Shown piece by piece: positions 18,952 to 28,044 of a DNA stretch of 64,000 nucleotides. Location of the stretch: contig NZ_JAFCKF010000004.1 in assembly GCF_018130545.1 (NCBI RefSeq), positions 259,501-323,500 of the forward strand. The letters run 5' to 3'. Position 1 is the stretch's first letter, and each line of letters opens with the position of its first letter. This DNA is from Bradyrhizobium tropiciagri. GTDB lineage: Bacteria; Pseudomonadota; Alphaproteobacteria; Rhizobiales; Xanthobacteraceae. A program made the position numbers and the translations under genes. The notes beneath the pieces were generated by a model. It did no database searches, was not told the DNA's origin, and worked only from the letters and a program-made list of their open reading frames with translations.

Positions 18952-20868
18952 ATGACCCCGCGCTCCAAAACTGCCTCCCCTAAATCCGCTCCCGGCAAGG
19001 CCGCTCTCCGCAAGGAGGCCGCGCTGCGCAAGTCGGCGGCCCCACGCAAATCGACCGCGACCGGCCCAGCGGCGAAAAAGGCAGCCAGCAAGACCGGCAA
19101 GCTTCCGGAATGGAATCTGGCAGATCTCTACGCCGGCATCGACGCACCGGAAGTCGCGCGCGATCTGCAGAAAATGGATGCAGATTGCGTCGCGTTTGAG
19201 ACCGACTACAAGGGCAAACTTGCCGAAAATACCGGCAGGGAGGGTGGCGGAAAGTGGCTCGCCGAGGCGATCCGGCGCTATGAGGCGATCGACGACCTGG
19301 CCGGCCGTCTCGGCTCCTATGCCGGCCTGATCCATGCCGGCGACAGTGTCGATCCCGCGATCTCGAAATTCTACGGCGATATTTCCGAGCGGCTGACCGC
19401 CGCCTCGGTGCATCTCCTGTTCTTCTCGCTCGAGCTCAACCGGGTTGACGATGAGGTGATCGAGCGCGCGATGGCCGAGCCGGAGCTCGGCCATTACCGG
19501 CCGTGGATCGAGGATCTGCGCAAGGACAAGCCGTACCAGCTCGAGGATCGCGTCGAGCAGCTCTTTCACGAAAAGGCGCAGAGCGGCTACGCGGCCTGGA
19601 ACCGGCTGTTCGACCAGACCATCTCCGGCCTGCGCTTCAAGGTCTCGGGCAAGGAGCTCGCGATCGAGCCGACCCTGAACCTGTTGCAGGACAAGGCGGG
19701 CGACAAGCGCAAGGCGGCGGCACAGGCGCTTTCCAAGACCTTCAAGGACAATGAGCGCACCTTCGCGCTGATCACCAACACGCTCGCCAAGGACAAGGAA
19801 ATCTCCGACCGCTGGCGCGGCTTCCAGGATGTCGCGGACTCCCGCCATCTCAACAACCGCGTCGAGCGCGAGGTAGTCGATGCGCTGGTCGCCTCGGTGC
19901 GCGCGGCCTATCCGAAGCTGTCGCACCGCTATTACGCGCTGAAGGCCGGCTGGTTCAAAAAGAAGAAGCTGCCGCACTGGGACCGCAACGCGCCGTTGCC
20001 GTTCGCGGCGACCGGCACGATTGCCTGGCCCGAGGCGCGCAACATGGTGCTGTCGGCCTATAACGGCTTCTCGCCGAAAATGGCGGAGATCGCCGAGCGC
20101 TTCTTCGACGATCGCTGGATCGATGCGCCGGTCCGTCCCGGCAAGGCGCCGGGCGCGTTCTCGCATCCGACTACGCCGTCGGCGCATCCCTATGTGCTGA
20201 TGAACTACCAGGGCAAGCCGCGCGACGTGATGACGCTGGCGCATGAGCTCGGCCATGGCGTGCATCAGGTGCTGGCGGCGAAGAACGGCGCGCTGATGGC
20301 GCCGACGCCGCTGACGCTGGCGGAGACCGCCAGCGTGTTCGGCGAGATGCTGACCTTCAAGCGGCTGTTGTCCCAGACCAAGAACGCGAAACAGCGCCAG
20401 GCGCTGCTCGCGGGCAAGGTCGAGGACATGATCAACACCGTGGTGCGGCAGATCGCGTTCTATTCATTCGAGCGCGCGGTCCATACCGAGCGCAAGAACG
20501 GTGAGCTCACCGCCGAGCGGATCGGACGACTCTGGCTCAGCGTGCAGGGCGAGAGCCTCGGGCCGGCGATCGAGATCAAGCCCGGCTACGAGACGTTCTG
20601 GATGTACATCCCGCACTTCATCCATTCGCCGTTCTACGTCTACGCCTATGCGTTCGGCGACTGCCTGGTGAACTCGCTCTATGCGGTCTACGAGCACGCC
20701 TCCGAGGGTTTTGCCGAGCGCTATCTCGACATGCTCGCCGCCGGCGGCACCAAGCATTATTCCGAGCTGCTGCGGCCATTCGGGCTCGACGCCAAGGACC
20801 CGAAATTCTGGGACGGCGGCCTGTCCGTGATCGCCGGCATGATCGACGAGCTGGAGGCGATGGGCTGA
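18952..20868 (+). CDS. pepF: M3 family oligoendopeptidase (PepF type)
   Basis: A 638-residue zinc metallopeptidase that cleaves short peptides in the cytoplasm. The zinc motif HELGHGVHQ lies at about residues 431-439 and the downstream ligand Glu lies in the TASVFGEML segment. The substrate-binding Tyr-rich region IPHFIHSPFYVYAYAFG is present. The first 50 residues are an unusual Lys/Ala/Ser/Pro-rich basic tail before the catalytic part begins at LPEWNLADLY. It is divergent from the NtrC-type regulator, with 142 bases between them. Confidence 0.94.
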   Translation: MTPRSKTASPKSAPGKAALRKEAALRKSAAPRKSTATGPAAKKAASKTGKLPEWNLADLYAGIDAPEVARDLQKMDADCVAFETDYKGKLAENTGREGGGKWLAEAIRRYEAIDDLAGRLGSYAGLIHAGDSVDPAISKFYGDISERLTAASVHLLFFSLELNRVDDEVIERAMAEPELGHYRPWIEDLRKDKPYQLEDRVEQLFHEKAQSGYAAWNRLFDQTISGLRFKVSGKELAIEPTLNLLQDKAGDKRKAAAQALSKTFKDNERTFALITNTLAKDKEISDRWRGFQDVADSRHLNNRVEREVVDALVASVRAAYPKLSHRYYALKAGWFKKKKLPHWDRNAPLPFAATGTIAWPEARNMVLSAYNGFSPKMAEIAERFFDDRWIDAPVRPGKAPGAFSHPTTPSAHPYVLMNYQGKPRDVMTLAHELGHGVHQVLAAKNGALMAPTPLTLAETASVFGEMLTFKRLLSQTKNAKQRQALLAGKVEDMINTVVRQIAFYSFERAVHTERKNGELTAERIGRLWLSVQGESLGPAIEIKPGYETFWMYIPHFIHSPFYVYAYAFGDCLVNSLYAVYEHASEGFAERYLDMLAAGGTKHYSELLRPFGLDAKDPKFWDGGLSVIAGMIDELEAMG

Positions 20869-21126
20869 GGCCCATCGGCGTTCTACCGTGCGGTCGGCCG
20901 GGCCGGGCGGGAACGCCCTGCGTTTTTGCGCCGGGCGGTATGATCATTCCATGACACCGGCGTTTCGGGGATCAATCCTGCCCGGGCGCGAGCCGCGGAC
21001 CGTCGCAGCACGCCCGGGCCGGGGACAATTTGTGCTTCAAATCGCCCGATCGGGACCACGCCGTTGCCCTGCCAACCCGTTTGCGGTAATGGCTCGCGGA
21101 ACGCGAATTTCTGACTGGGGACAGCG
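20869..21126. other. Non-coding region between pepF and the cytochrome oxidase subunit IV gene
   Basis: I see no supported gene or strong terminator in these 258 bases. Short overlapping frames here have poor third-base composition. Confidence 0.4.
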
Positions 21127-21279
21127 ATGGCAGACCATAGCGAAGTGGCCTACACGACCGCCGACGGCAACGATTACGTGGCGCATGAGCAGACCTATGA
21201 AGGGTTTCTCGTGCTGGTCAAATACGGCACCATCAGCGTCGCCATCCTCCTCGCCCTGATGGCCTATTTCCTGGTCTGA
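21127..21279 (+). CDS. aa3-type cytochrome c oxidase subunit IV
   Basis: A 50-residue protein: a polar N-terminal half (MADHSEVAYTTADGNDY, HEQTYEGFL) followed by one membrane helix (about 30-50, ISVAILLALMAYFLV) ending at the C-terminus. This is the pattern of the short bacterial aa3 oxidase subunit IV family (COX4_pro_2). It is too short to be caught by size filters. The main oxidase genes are not in this window; the gene instead precedes the transhydrogenase operon by 145 bases, and both act in the inner-membrane energy chain. Confidence 0.88.
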   Translation: MADHSEVAYTTADGNDYVAHEQTYEGFLVLVKYGTISVAILLALMAYFLV

Positions 21280-21424
21280 TCCCTGACCGGCTAGCGGTGC
21301 CGCCGTCCCGCGGCGGTGCCGGAATTTCTGATCGAGCCCGGTTGCAAATACCGGGTATCCAATCTGGCGAAAATAACGCTAGTTTGAAGACGCGTGCGGC
21401 GCTTGCGCCGCCGGGGGAGGGCCC

Positions 21425-22549
21425 ATGAAGATTGCCGTTGCCAAGGAAATCGATCCGTCCGAGCCGCGGGTTGCGGTTTCGCCCGATACGATCAAGAAGT
21501 TCAAGGCGATCGGCGCCGAGGTGGCCGTTGAGCCCGGCGCGGGCGTCAAGTCGGGCCTGCCCGATTCGGAGCTCACCGCTGCCGGCGCCACCGTCTCGGC
21601 CGACGCGCTCAAGGATGCCGACATCATCATCAAGGTGAAGCGGCCCGAAGCCTCGGAACTGTCGAAGTACAAGCGCGGCGCGCTGGTCATCGCGATCATG
21701 GACCCCTATGGCAACGAGGCCGCGCTGAAGGCGATGGCCGATGCCGGCGTTTCCGCCTTCGCGATGGAATTGATGCCGCGCATCACCCGCGCCCAGGTGA
21801 TGGACGTGCTGTCCTCGCAAGCCAACCTGGCCGGCTACCGCGCCGTGATCGAGGGCGCCGAGGCGTTCGGCCGCGCCTTCCCGATGATGATGACCGCCGC
21901 CGGCACCGTTCCGGCCGCCAAGGTATTCGTGATGGGCGTCGGCGTCGCCGGCCTGCAGGCGATCGCGACCGCGCGGCGGCTGGGCGCCATCGTCACCGCG
22001 ACCGACGTGCGCCCCGCCACCAAGGAGCAGGTCGAATCGCTCGGCGCGAAGTTCCTCGCCGTCGAGGACGAGGAGTTCAAGAACGCGCAGACCGCCGGCG
22101 GCTACGCCAAGGAAATGTCCAAGGAGTACCAGGCCAAGCAGGCCGCGCTCACCGCCGAGCACATCAAGAAGCAGGACATCGTGATCACCACCGCCCTGAT
22201 CCCGGGTCGTCCGGCGCCGCAGCTGGTGTCGGGTGAGATGGTGAAATCGATGAAGCCCGGTTCGGTGCTGGTCGATCTCGCGGTCGAGCGTGGCGGCAAT
22301 GTCGAGGGCGCCAAGCCCGGCGAGGTGGTCGAGGCCGACGGCGTCAAGATCGTCGGCTACACCAATGTCGCCGGCCGCGTCGCCGCGTCGGCCTCGAGCC
22401 TGTATGCGCGCAATCTGTTCTCGTTCATCGAGACCATGGTCGACAAGGCCAGCAAGGCGCTCGCGGTCAATTGGGACGACGAGCTGGTGAAGGCCACCGC
22501 GCTGACCAAGGACGGCGCCGTCATCCATCCCAACTTCCAGCCGAAGTAA
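21425..22549 (+). CDS. pntAA: NAD(P) transhydrogenase subunit alpha, part 1
   Basis: A 374-residue NAD(H)-binding domain I of the proton-translocating transhydrogenase, which reduces NADP+ with NADH using the proton gradient. It begins [20 protein letters not shown], with [18 protein letters not shown] and the dinucleotide-binding [18 protein letters not shown]. It is separate from the membrane part, as in Rhodospirillum-type enzymes, whereas E. coli fuses them. First gene of a three-gene operon; a GGGGGAGGG ribosome site precedes it. Confidence 0.96.
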   Translation: MKIAVAKEIDPSEPRVAVSPDTIKKFKAIGAEVAVEPGAGVKSGLPDSELTAAGATVSADALKDADIIIKVKRPEASELSKYKRGALVIAIMDPYGNEAALKAMADAGVSAFAMELMPRITRAQVMDVLSSQANLAGYRAVIEGAEAFGRAFPMMMTAAGTVPAAKVFVMGVGVAGLQAIATARRLGAIVTATDVRPATKEQVESLGAKFLAVEDEEFKNAQTAGGYAKEMSKEYQAKQAALTAEHIKKQDIVITTALIPGRPAPQLVSGEMVKSMKPGSVLVDLAVERGGNVEGAKPGEVVEADGVKIVGYTNVAGRVAASASSLYARNLFSFIETMVDKASKALAVNWDDELVKATALTKDGAVIHPNFQPK

Positions 22550-22560
22550 GGAGAGAAGCC

Positions 22561-22878
22561 ATGGAGCATATCGCGCAGGCCGTTGATCCCTTCGTGTTCC
22601 GGCTGTCGATTTTCGTTCTCGCCGTGTTCGTCGGCTATTTCGTGGTGTGGTCGGTGACCCCCGCGCTGCACACGCCGCTGATGAGCGTGACCAACGCGAT
22701 CTCGTCGGTGATCGTGGTCGGCGCGCTGCTCGCGGTCGGCGTCGGCATGGTCTCGAGCGGCTCGGGCTGGGCCCGCGGCTTCGGCTTCGTCGCGCTGATC
22801 TTCGCCTGCGTGAACATCTTCGGCGGCTTCCTGGTCACCCAGCGCATGCTGGCGATGTACAAGAAGAAAGCCAAGTAA
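22561..22878 (+). CDS. pntAB: NAD(P) transhydrogenase subunit alpha, part 2 (membrane)
   Basis: A 105-residue membrane subunit with three hydrophobic helices (about 14-31, 45-65 and 72-96), part of proton-channel domain II. It starts 12 bases after pntAA behind AAGGAGAG. The [17 protein letters not shown] motif is diagnostic for this subunit. Confidence 0.95.
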   Translation: MEHIAQAVDPFVFRLSIFVLAVFVGYFVVWSVTPALHTPLMSVTNAISSVIVVGALLAVGVGMVSSGSGWARGFGFVALIFACVNIFGGFLVTQRMLAMYKKKAK

Positions 22879-22921
22879 CGGCAACCACCTCGGGGTGATG
22901 TAAGAATTTGGGGGACCTGAG

Positions 22922-24322
22922 ATGAGCGCCAATCTGTCTGCAGTATTCTATCTCGTCGCCGGCGTCCTGTTCATCCTGGCGCTGCGCGGCCTGTCGAGCC
23001 CGGCGTCGTCGCGCCAGGGCAACATGTTCGGCATGATCGGCATGGCGATCGCGGTCGCCACCACGCTGGCGAGCCATCCGCCGGCCGATGGCGTAGCCTG
23101 GCTGCTGGTGATCCTCGCGGTCGCGATCGGCGGTGGCATCGGTGCCGTGATCGCGCGCCGGGTGCCGATGACCTCGATGCCCGAGCTGGTCGCCGCATTC
23201 CACTCGCTGGTCGGTATGGCCGCGGTGCTGGTCGCCGCCGGCGCGTTCTATGCGCCCGAGGCGTTCGACATCGGCACGCCCGGCAACATCCATCCGCAGA
23301 GCTTGGTCGAGATGTCGCTCGGCGTCGCGATCGGCGCCTTGACCTTCACCGGCTCGGTGATCGCGTTCCTGAAGCTCTCGGCCCGGATGAGCGGCGCGCC
23401 GATCATCCTGCCAGCCCGCCACGTCATCAACATCGTGCTGGCGCTGGCGCTGGTGTTCTTCATCGTCGGCCTCGTGCTGTCCGGCAGCGCGTTCGACTTC
23501 TGGATGATCACCATCCTCGCGCTGGCGCTCGGCGTGCTGATGATCATCCCGATCGGCGGCGCCGACATGCCGGTCGTGATCTCGATGCTGAACTCGTACT
23601 CCGGCTGGGCCGCGGCCGGCATCGGCTTCACGCTCGGCAACTCGGCGCTGATCATCACCGGCGCGCTTGTCGGCTCGTCGGGTGCGATCCTGTCCTACAT
23701 CATGTGCCACGCGATGAACCGCTCGTTCATCTCGGTGATCCTCGGCGGCTTCGGCGGCGAGACCGCGGCGGCCGGCGGCGGCAGTGGCGAGCAGAAGCCC
23801 GCCAAGCTCGGCTCGGCTGATGATGCCGCCTTCATCATGAAGAACGCCTCCAAGGTCATCATCGTGCCCGGCTACGGCATGGCGGTGGCGCAGGCCCAGC
23901 ACGCGCTGCGCGAAATGGCCGACCTGCTGAAGAAGGAAGGCGTCGAGGTGAAATACGCCATTCACCCGGTCGCGGGCCGCATGCCCGGCCATATGAACGT
24001 GCTGCTGGCCGAAGCCAACGTGCCCTATGACGAGGTGTTCGAGCTCGAGGACATCAACTCGGAGTTCGCCCAGGCCGACATCGCCTTCGTGATCGGCGCC
24101 AACGACGTCACCAACCCGGCGGCGGAAGAGGACAAGACCTCGCCGATCTACGGCATGCCGGTGCTGCAGGTCTGGAAGGCCGGCACCGTGATGTTCATCA
24201 AGCGCTCGCTGGCGTCGGGCTATGCCGGCATCGACAATCCGCTGTTCTACCGCGACAACACCATGATGTTGCTCGGTGACGCCAAGAAGGTCACCGAGAA
24301 CATCGTCAAGGCGATGGCCTGA
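22922..24322 (+). CDS. pntB: NAD(P) transhydrogenase subunit beta
   Basis: A 466-residue subunit: about nine membrane helices (domain II) up to residue 275, then the NADP(H)-binding domain III with VIIVPGYGMAVAQAQHALREM, HPVAGRMPGHMNVLLAEA and IGANDVTNPAAEEDKTSPIYGMPVL. A GGGGGACCTGAG ribosome site precedes the ATG. It completes the pntAA-pntAB-pntB operon. Confidence 0.97.
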   Translation: MSANLSAVFYLVAGVLFILALRGLSSPASSRQGNMFGMIGMAIAVATTLASHPPADGVAWLLVILAVAIGGGIGAVIARRVPMTSMPELVAAFHSLVGMAAVLVAAGAFYAPEAFDIGTPGNIHPQSLVEMSLGVAIGALTFTGSVIAFLKLSARMSGAPIILPARHVINIVLALALVFFIVGLVLSGSAFDFWMITILALALGVLMIIPIGGADMPVVISMLNSYSGWAAAGIGFTLGNSALIITGALVGSSGAILSYIMCHAMNRSFISVILGGFGGETAAAGGGSGEQKPAKLGSADDAAFIMKNASKVIIVPGYGMAVAQAQHALREMADLLKKEGVEVKYAIHPVAGRMPGHMNVLLAEANVPYDEVFELEDINSEFAQADIAFVIGANDVTNPAAEEDKTSPIYGMPVLQVWKAGTVMFIKRSLASGYAGIDNPLFYRDNTMMLLGDAKKVTENIVKAMA

Positions 24323-24327
24323 CACTG

Positions 24328-24531
24328 ATGGCCCTGAACCGGGAGTGGCATCGACACCATCGCATGCCACCCCGAGCCACGCGCGAGCAGCGCATCGCGT
24401 GGCATGTGACGCATGCGCATGTTTGCGCCTGCCGGCCCGTTCCCGACAGCATCAGGCTCGAGGTCGAAAGACTGCTCAATTCGAGGCGCAGGCCCCTCTC
24501 GGCGGCTACTAAAGATCAGGGGCGGGACTAA
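24328..24531 (+). CDS. Small His/Cys-rich conserved protein (candidate)
   Basis: A 67-residue ORF beginning 5 bases after the pntB stop. It contains NREWHRHHRMPPRATREQR, then IAWHVTHAHVCACRPVP, with regularly spaced His, Trp and two Cys. I recall similar short conserved proteins (pattern HRMP, EQR, AWH, HA, C-x-CRPVP) in Rhizobiales, and the first 50 codons have the G/C third-base bias of real genes. The His and Cys residues could bind a metal. The last 12 residues look less constrained and no clear ribosome site is seen; it may be translated by coupling with pntB. Confidence 0.55.
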   Translation: MALNREWHRHHRMPPRATREQRIAWHVTHAHVCACRPVPDSIRLEVERLLNSRRRPLSAATKDQGRD

Positions 24532-24632
24532 AAACGGCGAAAACAACCCCATGCAAAGTAGCGATGGGGTCTCACATCATCCGACACACTAGATCTAGAG
24601 CGGAAATTGAGAGCGGCAGGCGGGATTTGCGC

Positions 24633-25445
24633 GTGGTTCTGACGATCCTGAAATGGCTGCTGATCGTCGCCGCGGTGGTCTATCTCGGTGGCCTCGCGGT
24701 GCTGTTCGTCAAGCAGCGCGAGATGCTGTTTCCGATCCCGCCGGTCGGGCGGACTGCGCCGGCGGCCGCAGGACTTCCCGAGGCCGAAGAGCATGTCCTG
24801 ACCACTGATGACGGCGAGAAGGTGATCGTCTGGCATGTGCCGGCGAAGCCCGGCCGGCCTGTCGTGCTGTTCTTTCCCGGCAATGGCGATTTCCTTGCCG
24901 GCCGTGTCGCGCGCTTCAAGGCGATCACCGCCGACGGCACCGGGCTGGTGGCGTTGTCGTACCGTGGCTACGCCGGCTCGAGCGGATCCCCGAGCGAGCA
25001 AGGTCTGCTGCAGGACGCTGCGGCAGCCTACGCGTTCACCACCGCGCGATACCGTGCCGAGCAGATCGTGGTCTGGGGCTTCTCACTCGGTACCGGCGTT
25101 GCGGTCGCGCTCGCCGCCGCACATCCGGTCGGCAGGCTGATCCTGGAGGCGCCCTACACGTCGACGGCCGACGTCGCCGGCGAGCACTTCTGGTTTGTGC
25201 CGGTCAGCCTGTTGATGCGGGATCAATTCCATTCCGACCGGCGAATCAGCGGCGTCACGGTGCCGCTGCTGATCATGCATGGCACCGACGATCCGGTGAT
25301 TCCGATCCGTTTCGGCGAGCGGCTGTTCGGCCTCGCCCATGAGCCCAAGCAGTTCGTGCGACTGCCCGGTGGCGGGCACGACAACCTCGACGATTTCGGT
25401 GCGACGGGGACGGCGCGACCGTTTATCGACGCCGCAAGAGGCTGA
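24633..25445 (+). CDS. Membrane-anchored alpha/beta hydrolase (BEM46/YhfR-like)
   Basis: A 270-residue serine hydrolase with one N-terminal membrane helix (WLLIVAAVVYLGGLAVLFV). The fold markers are VVLFFPGNGDFLAGR (oxyanion loop), nucleophile Ser in WGFSLGTG, Asp in IMHGTDDPVIP and His in PGGGHDNL, so the triad is intact. The GTG at 24633 lies just before the membrane helix and is preferred; the frame extends to an ATG at 24564 with less protein-like sequence. Substrate unknown. Confidence 0.85.
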   Translation: MVLTILKWLLIVAAVVYLGGLAVLFVKQREMLFPIPPVGRTAPAAAGLPEAEEHVLTTDDGEKVIVWHVPAKPGRPVVLFFPGNGDFLAGRVARFKAITADGTGLVALSYRGYAGSSGSPSEQGLLQDAAAAYAFTTARYRAEQIVVWGFSLGTGVAVALAAAHPVGRLILEAPYTSTADVAGEHFWFVPVSLLMRDQFHSDRRISGVTVPLLIMHGTDDPVIPIRFGERLFGLAHEPKQFVRLPGGGHDNLDDFGATGTARPFIDAARG

Positions 25446-25499
25446 CGGGGGCGATTGTCTATCGCATAATCGCGGCATCGGAAGTGAGGGGATCCCACG

Positions 25500-26597
25500 A
25501 TGAGCGCACACGGACCGATGCCACGGTCGGCCTGGCTGTATCCTGTTCTGGCGGTGCTATTGTTCGCCGCGGTCACAGTCACCGGTTACGGCTTCGCGCC
25601 GTCGGCCCCCGGCTGGGTGTTCGCAATCGTGCTGCTGGTGATCTTGTTCGGCACCGTGTTCGCGGCGGTCCATCACGCCGAGATGATTGCCGAGCGGATC
25701 GGCGAACCGTTCGGCACGCTGCTCCTGACGCTCGCGGTGACCATCATCGAGGTGGCGCTGATCTCGACCATCATGCTGGGCGACACCCCGGCGCCGACCC
25801 TGGCGCGCGACACCGTGTTCGCGGTGGTGATGATCGTCTGCAACGGCCTGGTCGGGCTCTGCATCTTCATCGGCGGCATCCGTTACCGCGAGCAGGATTT
25901 CCAGATCACCGGCGCCAACCTCTATCTCAGCGTGCTGTTCGTGCTCGCGACCATCACGCTGGACATGCCGAATTTCACGCTGACCGCGCCGGGCCCGATC
26001 TATTCCACGGCCCAACTCGCCGTGATCAGTGTCGTGACGCTGCTGCTCTACGCGGTATTCCTCTACACCCAGACCATCCGCCACCGCGATTACTTCGTCG
26101 GTGGCGCCAACGAGGCGGCGGCGCATGGCGAGGTGATGTCGGACCGTGAGACCGTGATCAGCGTCGTCCTGCTGCTGGTGTCGCTGCTGGCGGTGGTGCT
26201 GCTGGCCAAGAAATTCTCGCTGGTGGTCGATGTCGTCACCATCAAGATCGGCGCGCCGCCGGCTTTTGCCGGCCTGGTAGTGGCGGCGCTGATCCTGTTG
26301 CCGGAGAGCGTTGCGGCGGTGGCTGCGGCGCGCAAGAACGACCTCCAGAAGAGCATCAATCTCGCGCTCGGCTCCTCGATCGCGACCATCGGGCTCACGG
26401 TTCCCGCCGTGGCGCTTGCCGCCCATGTGCTCGACAAGGAACTGGTGCTCGGGCTCAGCAACCAGCATATGCTGATCCTGCTGCTCACCTTCATGGTCAG
26501 CATGCTCACCTTCGGAACCGGTCGCACCAACATCCTGTTCGGGCTGGTTCACATGGTGGTGTTCGCCGTGTTCGTGTTCATGGTCTTCGTGCCGTAG
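25500..26597 (+). CDS. Calcium/proton antiporter of the ChaA type
   Basis: A 365-residue inner-membrane exchanger with about eleven helices in two inverted halves. Both halves hold the acidic helix motifs of the Ca2+:cation antiporter family: AVTIIEVALISTIML in the first and LILLPESVAAVAAARKNDLQKSINLALGSSIATIGLTVP (read here in two parts) in the second. A cytosolic loop near residues 200-215 carries HRDYFVGG. It would expel Ca2+ or Na+/K+ in exchange for protons. The gene follows the hydrolase by 54 bases. Confidence 0.9.
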   Translation: MSAHGPMPRSAWLYPVLAVLLFAAVTVTGYGFAPSAPGWVFAIVLLVILFGTVFAAVHHAEMIAERIGEPFGTLLLTLAVTIIEVALISTIMLGDTPAPTLARDTVFAVVMIVCNGLVGLCIFIGGIRYREQDFQITGANLYLSVLFVLATITLDMPNFTLTAPGPIYSTAQLAVISVVTLLLYAVFLYTQTIRHRDYFVGGANEAAAHGEVMSDRETVISVVLLLVSLLAVVLLAKKFSLVVDVVTIKIGAPPAFAGLVVAALILLPESVAAVAAARKNDLQKSINLALGSSIATIGLTVPAVALAAHVLDKELVLGLSNQHMLILLLTFMVSMLTFGTGRTNILFGLVHMVVFAVFVFMVFVP

Positions 26598-26636
26598 GGC
26601 ACGATACGCTCAAACAAGAAACTTGGAGAAGTGACG

Positions 26637-26921
26637 ATGCTTAGTGCCAAATCGGACGTGCAGGTGGATACGGCGGAGGTTCGCGTGACCGAATGGCGGC
26701 TCGCGCCCGGCAGCGCCACCGGCCACCACACCCACGAGATGGACTACGTCATCGTTCCGATCACGACCGGCGAGATGACCATCGTGGCGCCGAACGGCGA
26801 CCGCTCGAAGGCGCAGCTCGGGGCCGGCAAGTCCTACTTCCGCAAGGCCGGGGTCCAGCACGACGTGCTCAACGAGACCGCCAGCGAGATCGTGTTCCTC
26901 GAGGTCGAGCTCAAGCCCTGA
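26637..26921 (+). CDS. Small cupin-domain protein
   Basis: A 94-residue single-domain cupin. The metal motif is GSATGHHTHEMDYVIVPITTGE in motif 1 (two His plus Glu) and GKSYFRKAGVQHDVLNE in motif 2 (third His). The ATG at 26637 is chosen over the GTG at 26631 because GGAGAA at 26625 is correctly spaced for it. Function of such small cupins varies; none can be assigned. Confidence 0.85.
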   Translation: MLSAKSDVQVDTAEVRVTEWRLAPGSATGHHTHEMDYVIVPITTGEMTIVAPNGDRSKAQLGAGKSYFRKAGVQHDVLNETASEIVFLEVELKP

Positions 26922-27171
26922 TGCGGGCGGTAACCCTGCGCGCGCAGAATGGCAGCCCCGAGCGGGCGCGGCTGTGGAAATTCATAAGCCGTTAACGGCT
27001 GCACGATGAATTAAGAGGTGGATGCGGCCTACGCAGGGGGCGCCTCCGCTGAAACCAAAGTGACACCAAAGGTGACGTCGGAACGGGGGTTTGCCACCGA
27101 TCCGACGCAGTTGATCCCTGAATGTGCCTCAAAGTTCCAGCATGAAATAACGGGGCGGGGAGTGGCAGGTC

Positions 27172-28035
27172 ATGCTGAGTTACCTGAAGAAATTTGTGAT
27201 GGACATCTTACCCTCGGTGGCAGCGACCATCATCGGGGCGTACATCGTCAATCACTACATCGTGGCCAGGCCGGAAGCGCCGGCCACCGCAGCCGTGTCC
27301 GCCGCCGTCGATCCCAAAGCTGCCGCCAAGCCCGCCACCGTTGTCAGCAGCCTCCCCGAAGCCGGCGTGAAGGCCAAGGGCATGTCCGAGCGCACGCTGA
27401 TCGAGCGGTCGGCGTCCGAGAAGGCGACCGTCACCGAGAAGCCCGCCGAGAAATCCGCCGACCAGAAGCCTGACACGCCGGCTGATACCGCCAGCATCCC
27501 GACCGACACCCGCCACCACACGGCGGCGCCGAAGGCCGTCGCAAAGCTGACGCCCGCCGCGCCGCAGCCGGCCGCGCCCGCGACCTCAGCCGCTCCGGCC
27601 GAGACCGCAACGGCAACCGAGGAAAACCGCGACGCCAACGATCTCGCGCGTGCCGCCATCGAGCGGCTGCGCAAGGAGCGTCCGCAAGAGGCCGCGCGCG
27701 CCCAGGACGCTCAGCGCACCGATATCGCCCGCCTGCCTGAGGCGCAGCGTCCGGCAACCACGTCGGCGATCCGGCCGTTGCCGCCGACGATCATGGTGTC
27801 GAACCCGTCCACTGAGAACGTCGATCAATCCTCGCAGCAGCGTCCGCCCTACGCCGATGGGCAGGATTCGAACCGGCTGACGCCGCCGGCCGACATTCCG
27901 GTCCCGGTGATCCAGGCGCCGCTCGACCTGCGCGCCGATGCGGCCATGCCCGCGCCGAAGAACGACCACACCTCGGTGACCGACGACATGTTCTCCGGCA
28001 TGAAGTCGATGTTCCACGCCGTCCTGCCCAAGTAA
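27172..28035 (+). CDS. Low-complexity protein with N-terminal membrane segment, function unknown
   Basis: A 287-residue protein. Residues 10-30 (DILPSVAATIIGAYIVNHYIV) form one membrane anchor; the rest is Ala/Pro/Lys/Glu-rich and probably disordered, with a short charged helix near 160-185 (DLARAAIERLRKERPQEAARAQ). The final 20 residues (DDMFSGMKSMFHAVLPK) look conserved and could be an interaction motif. I do not recognise a family. It is flanked by 250 bases of apparently empty DNA upstream. Confidence 0.75.
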   Translation: MLSYLKKFVMDILPSVAATIIGAYIVNHYIVARPEAPATAAVSAAVDPKAAAKPATVVSSLPEAGVKAKGMSERTLIERSASEKATVTEKPAEKSADQKPDTPADTASIPTDTRHHTAAPKAVAKLTPAAPQPAAPATSAAPAETATATEENRDANDLARAAIERLRKERPQEAARAQDAQRTDIARLPEAQRPATTSAIRPLPPTIMVSNPSTENVDQSSQQRPPYADGQDSNRLTPPADIPVPVIQAPLDLRADAAMPAPKNDHTSVTDDMFSGMKSMFHAVLPK

Positions 28036-28044
28036 GCCGATAAA

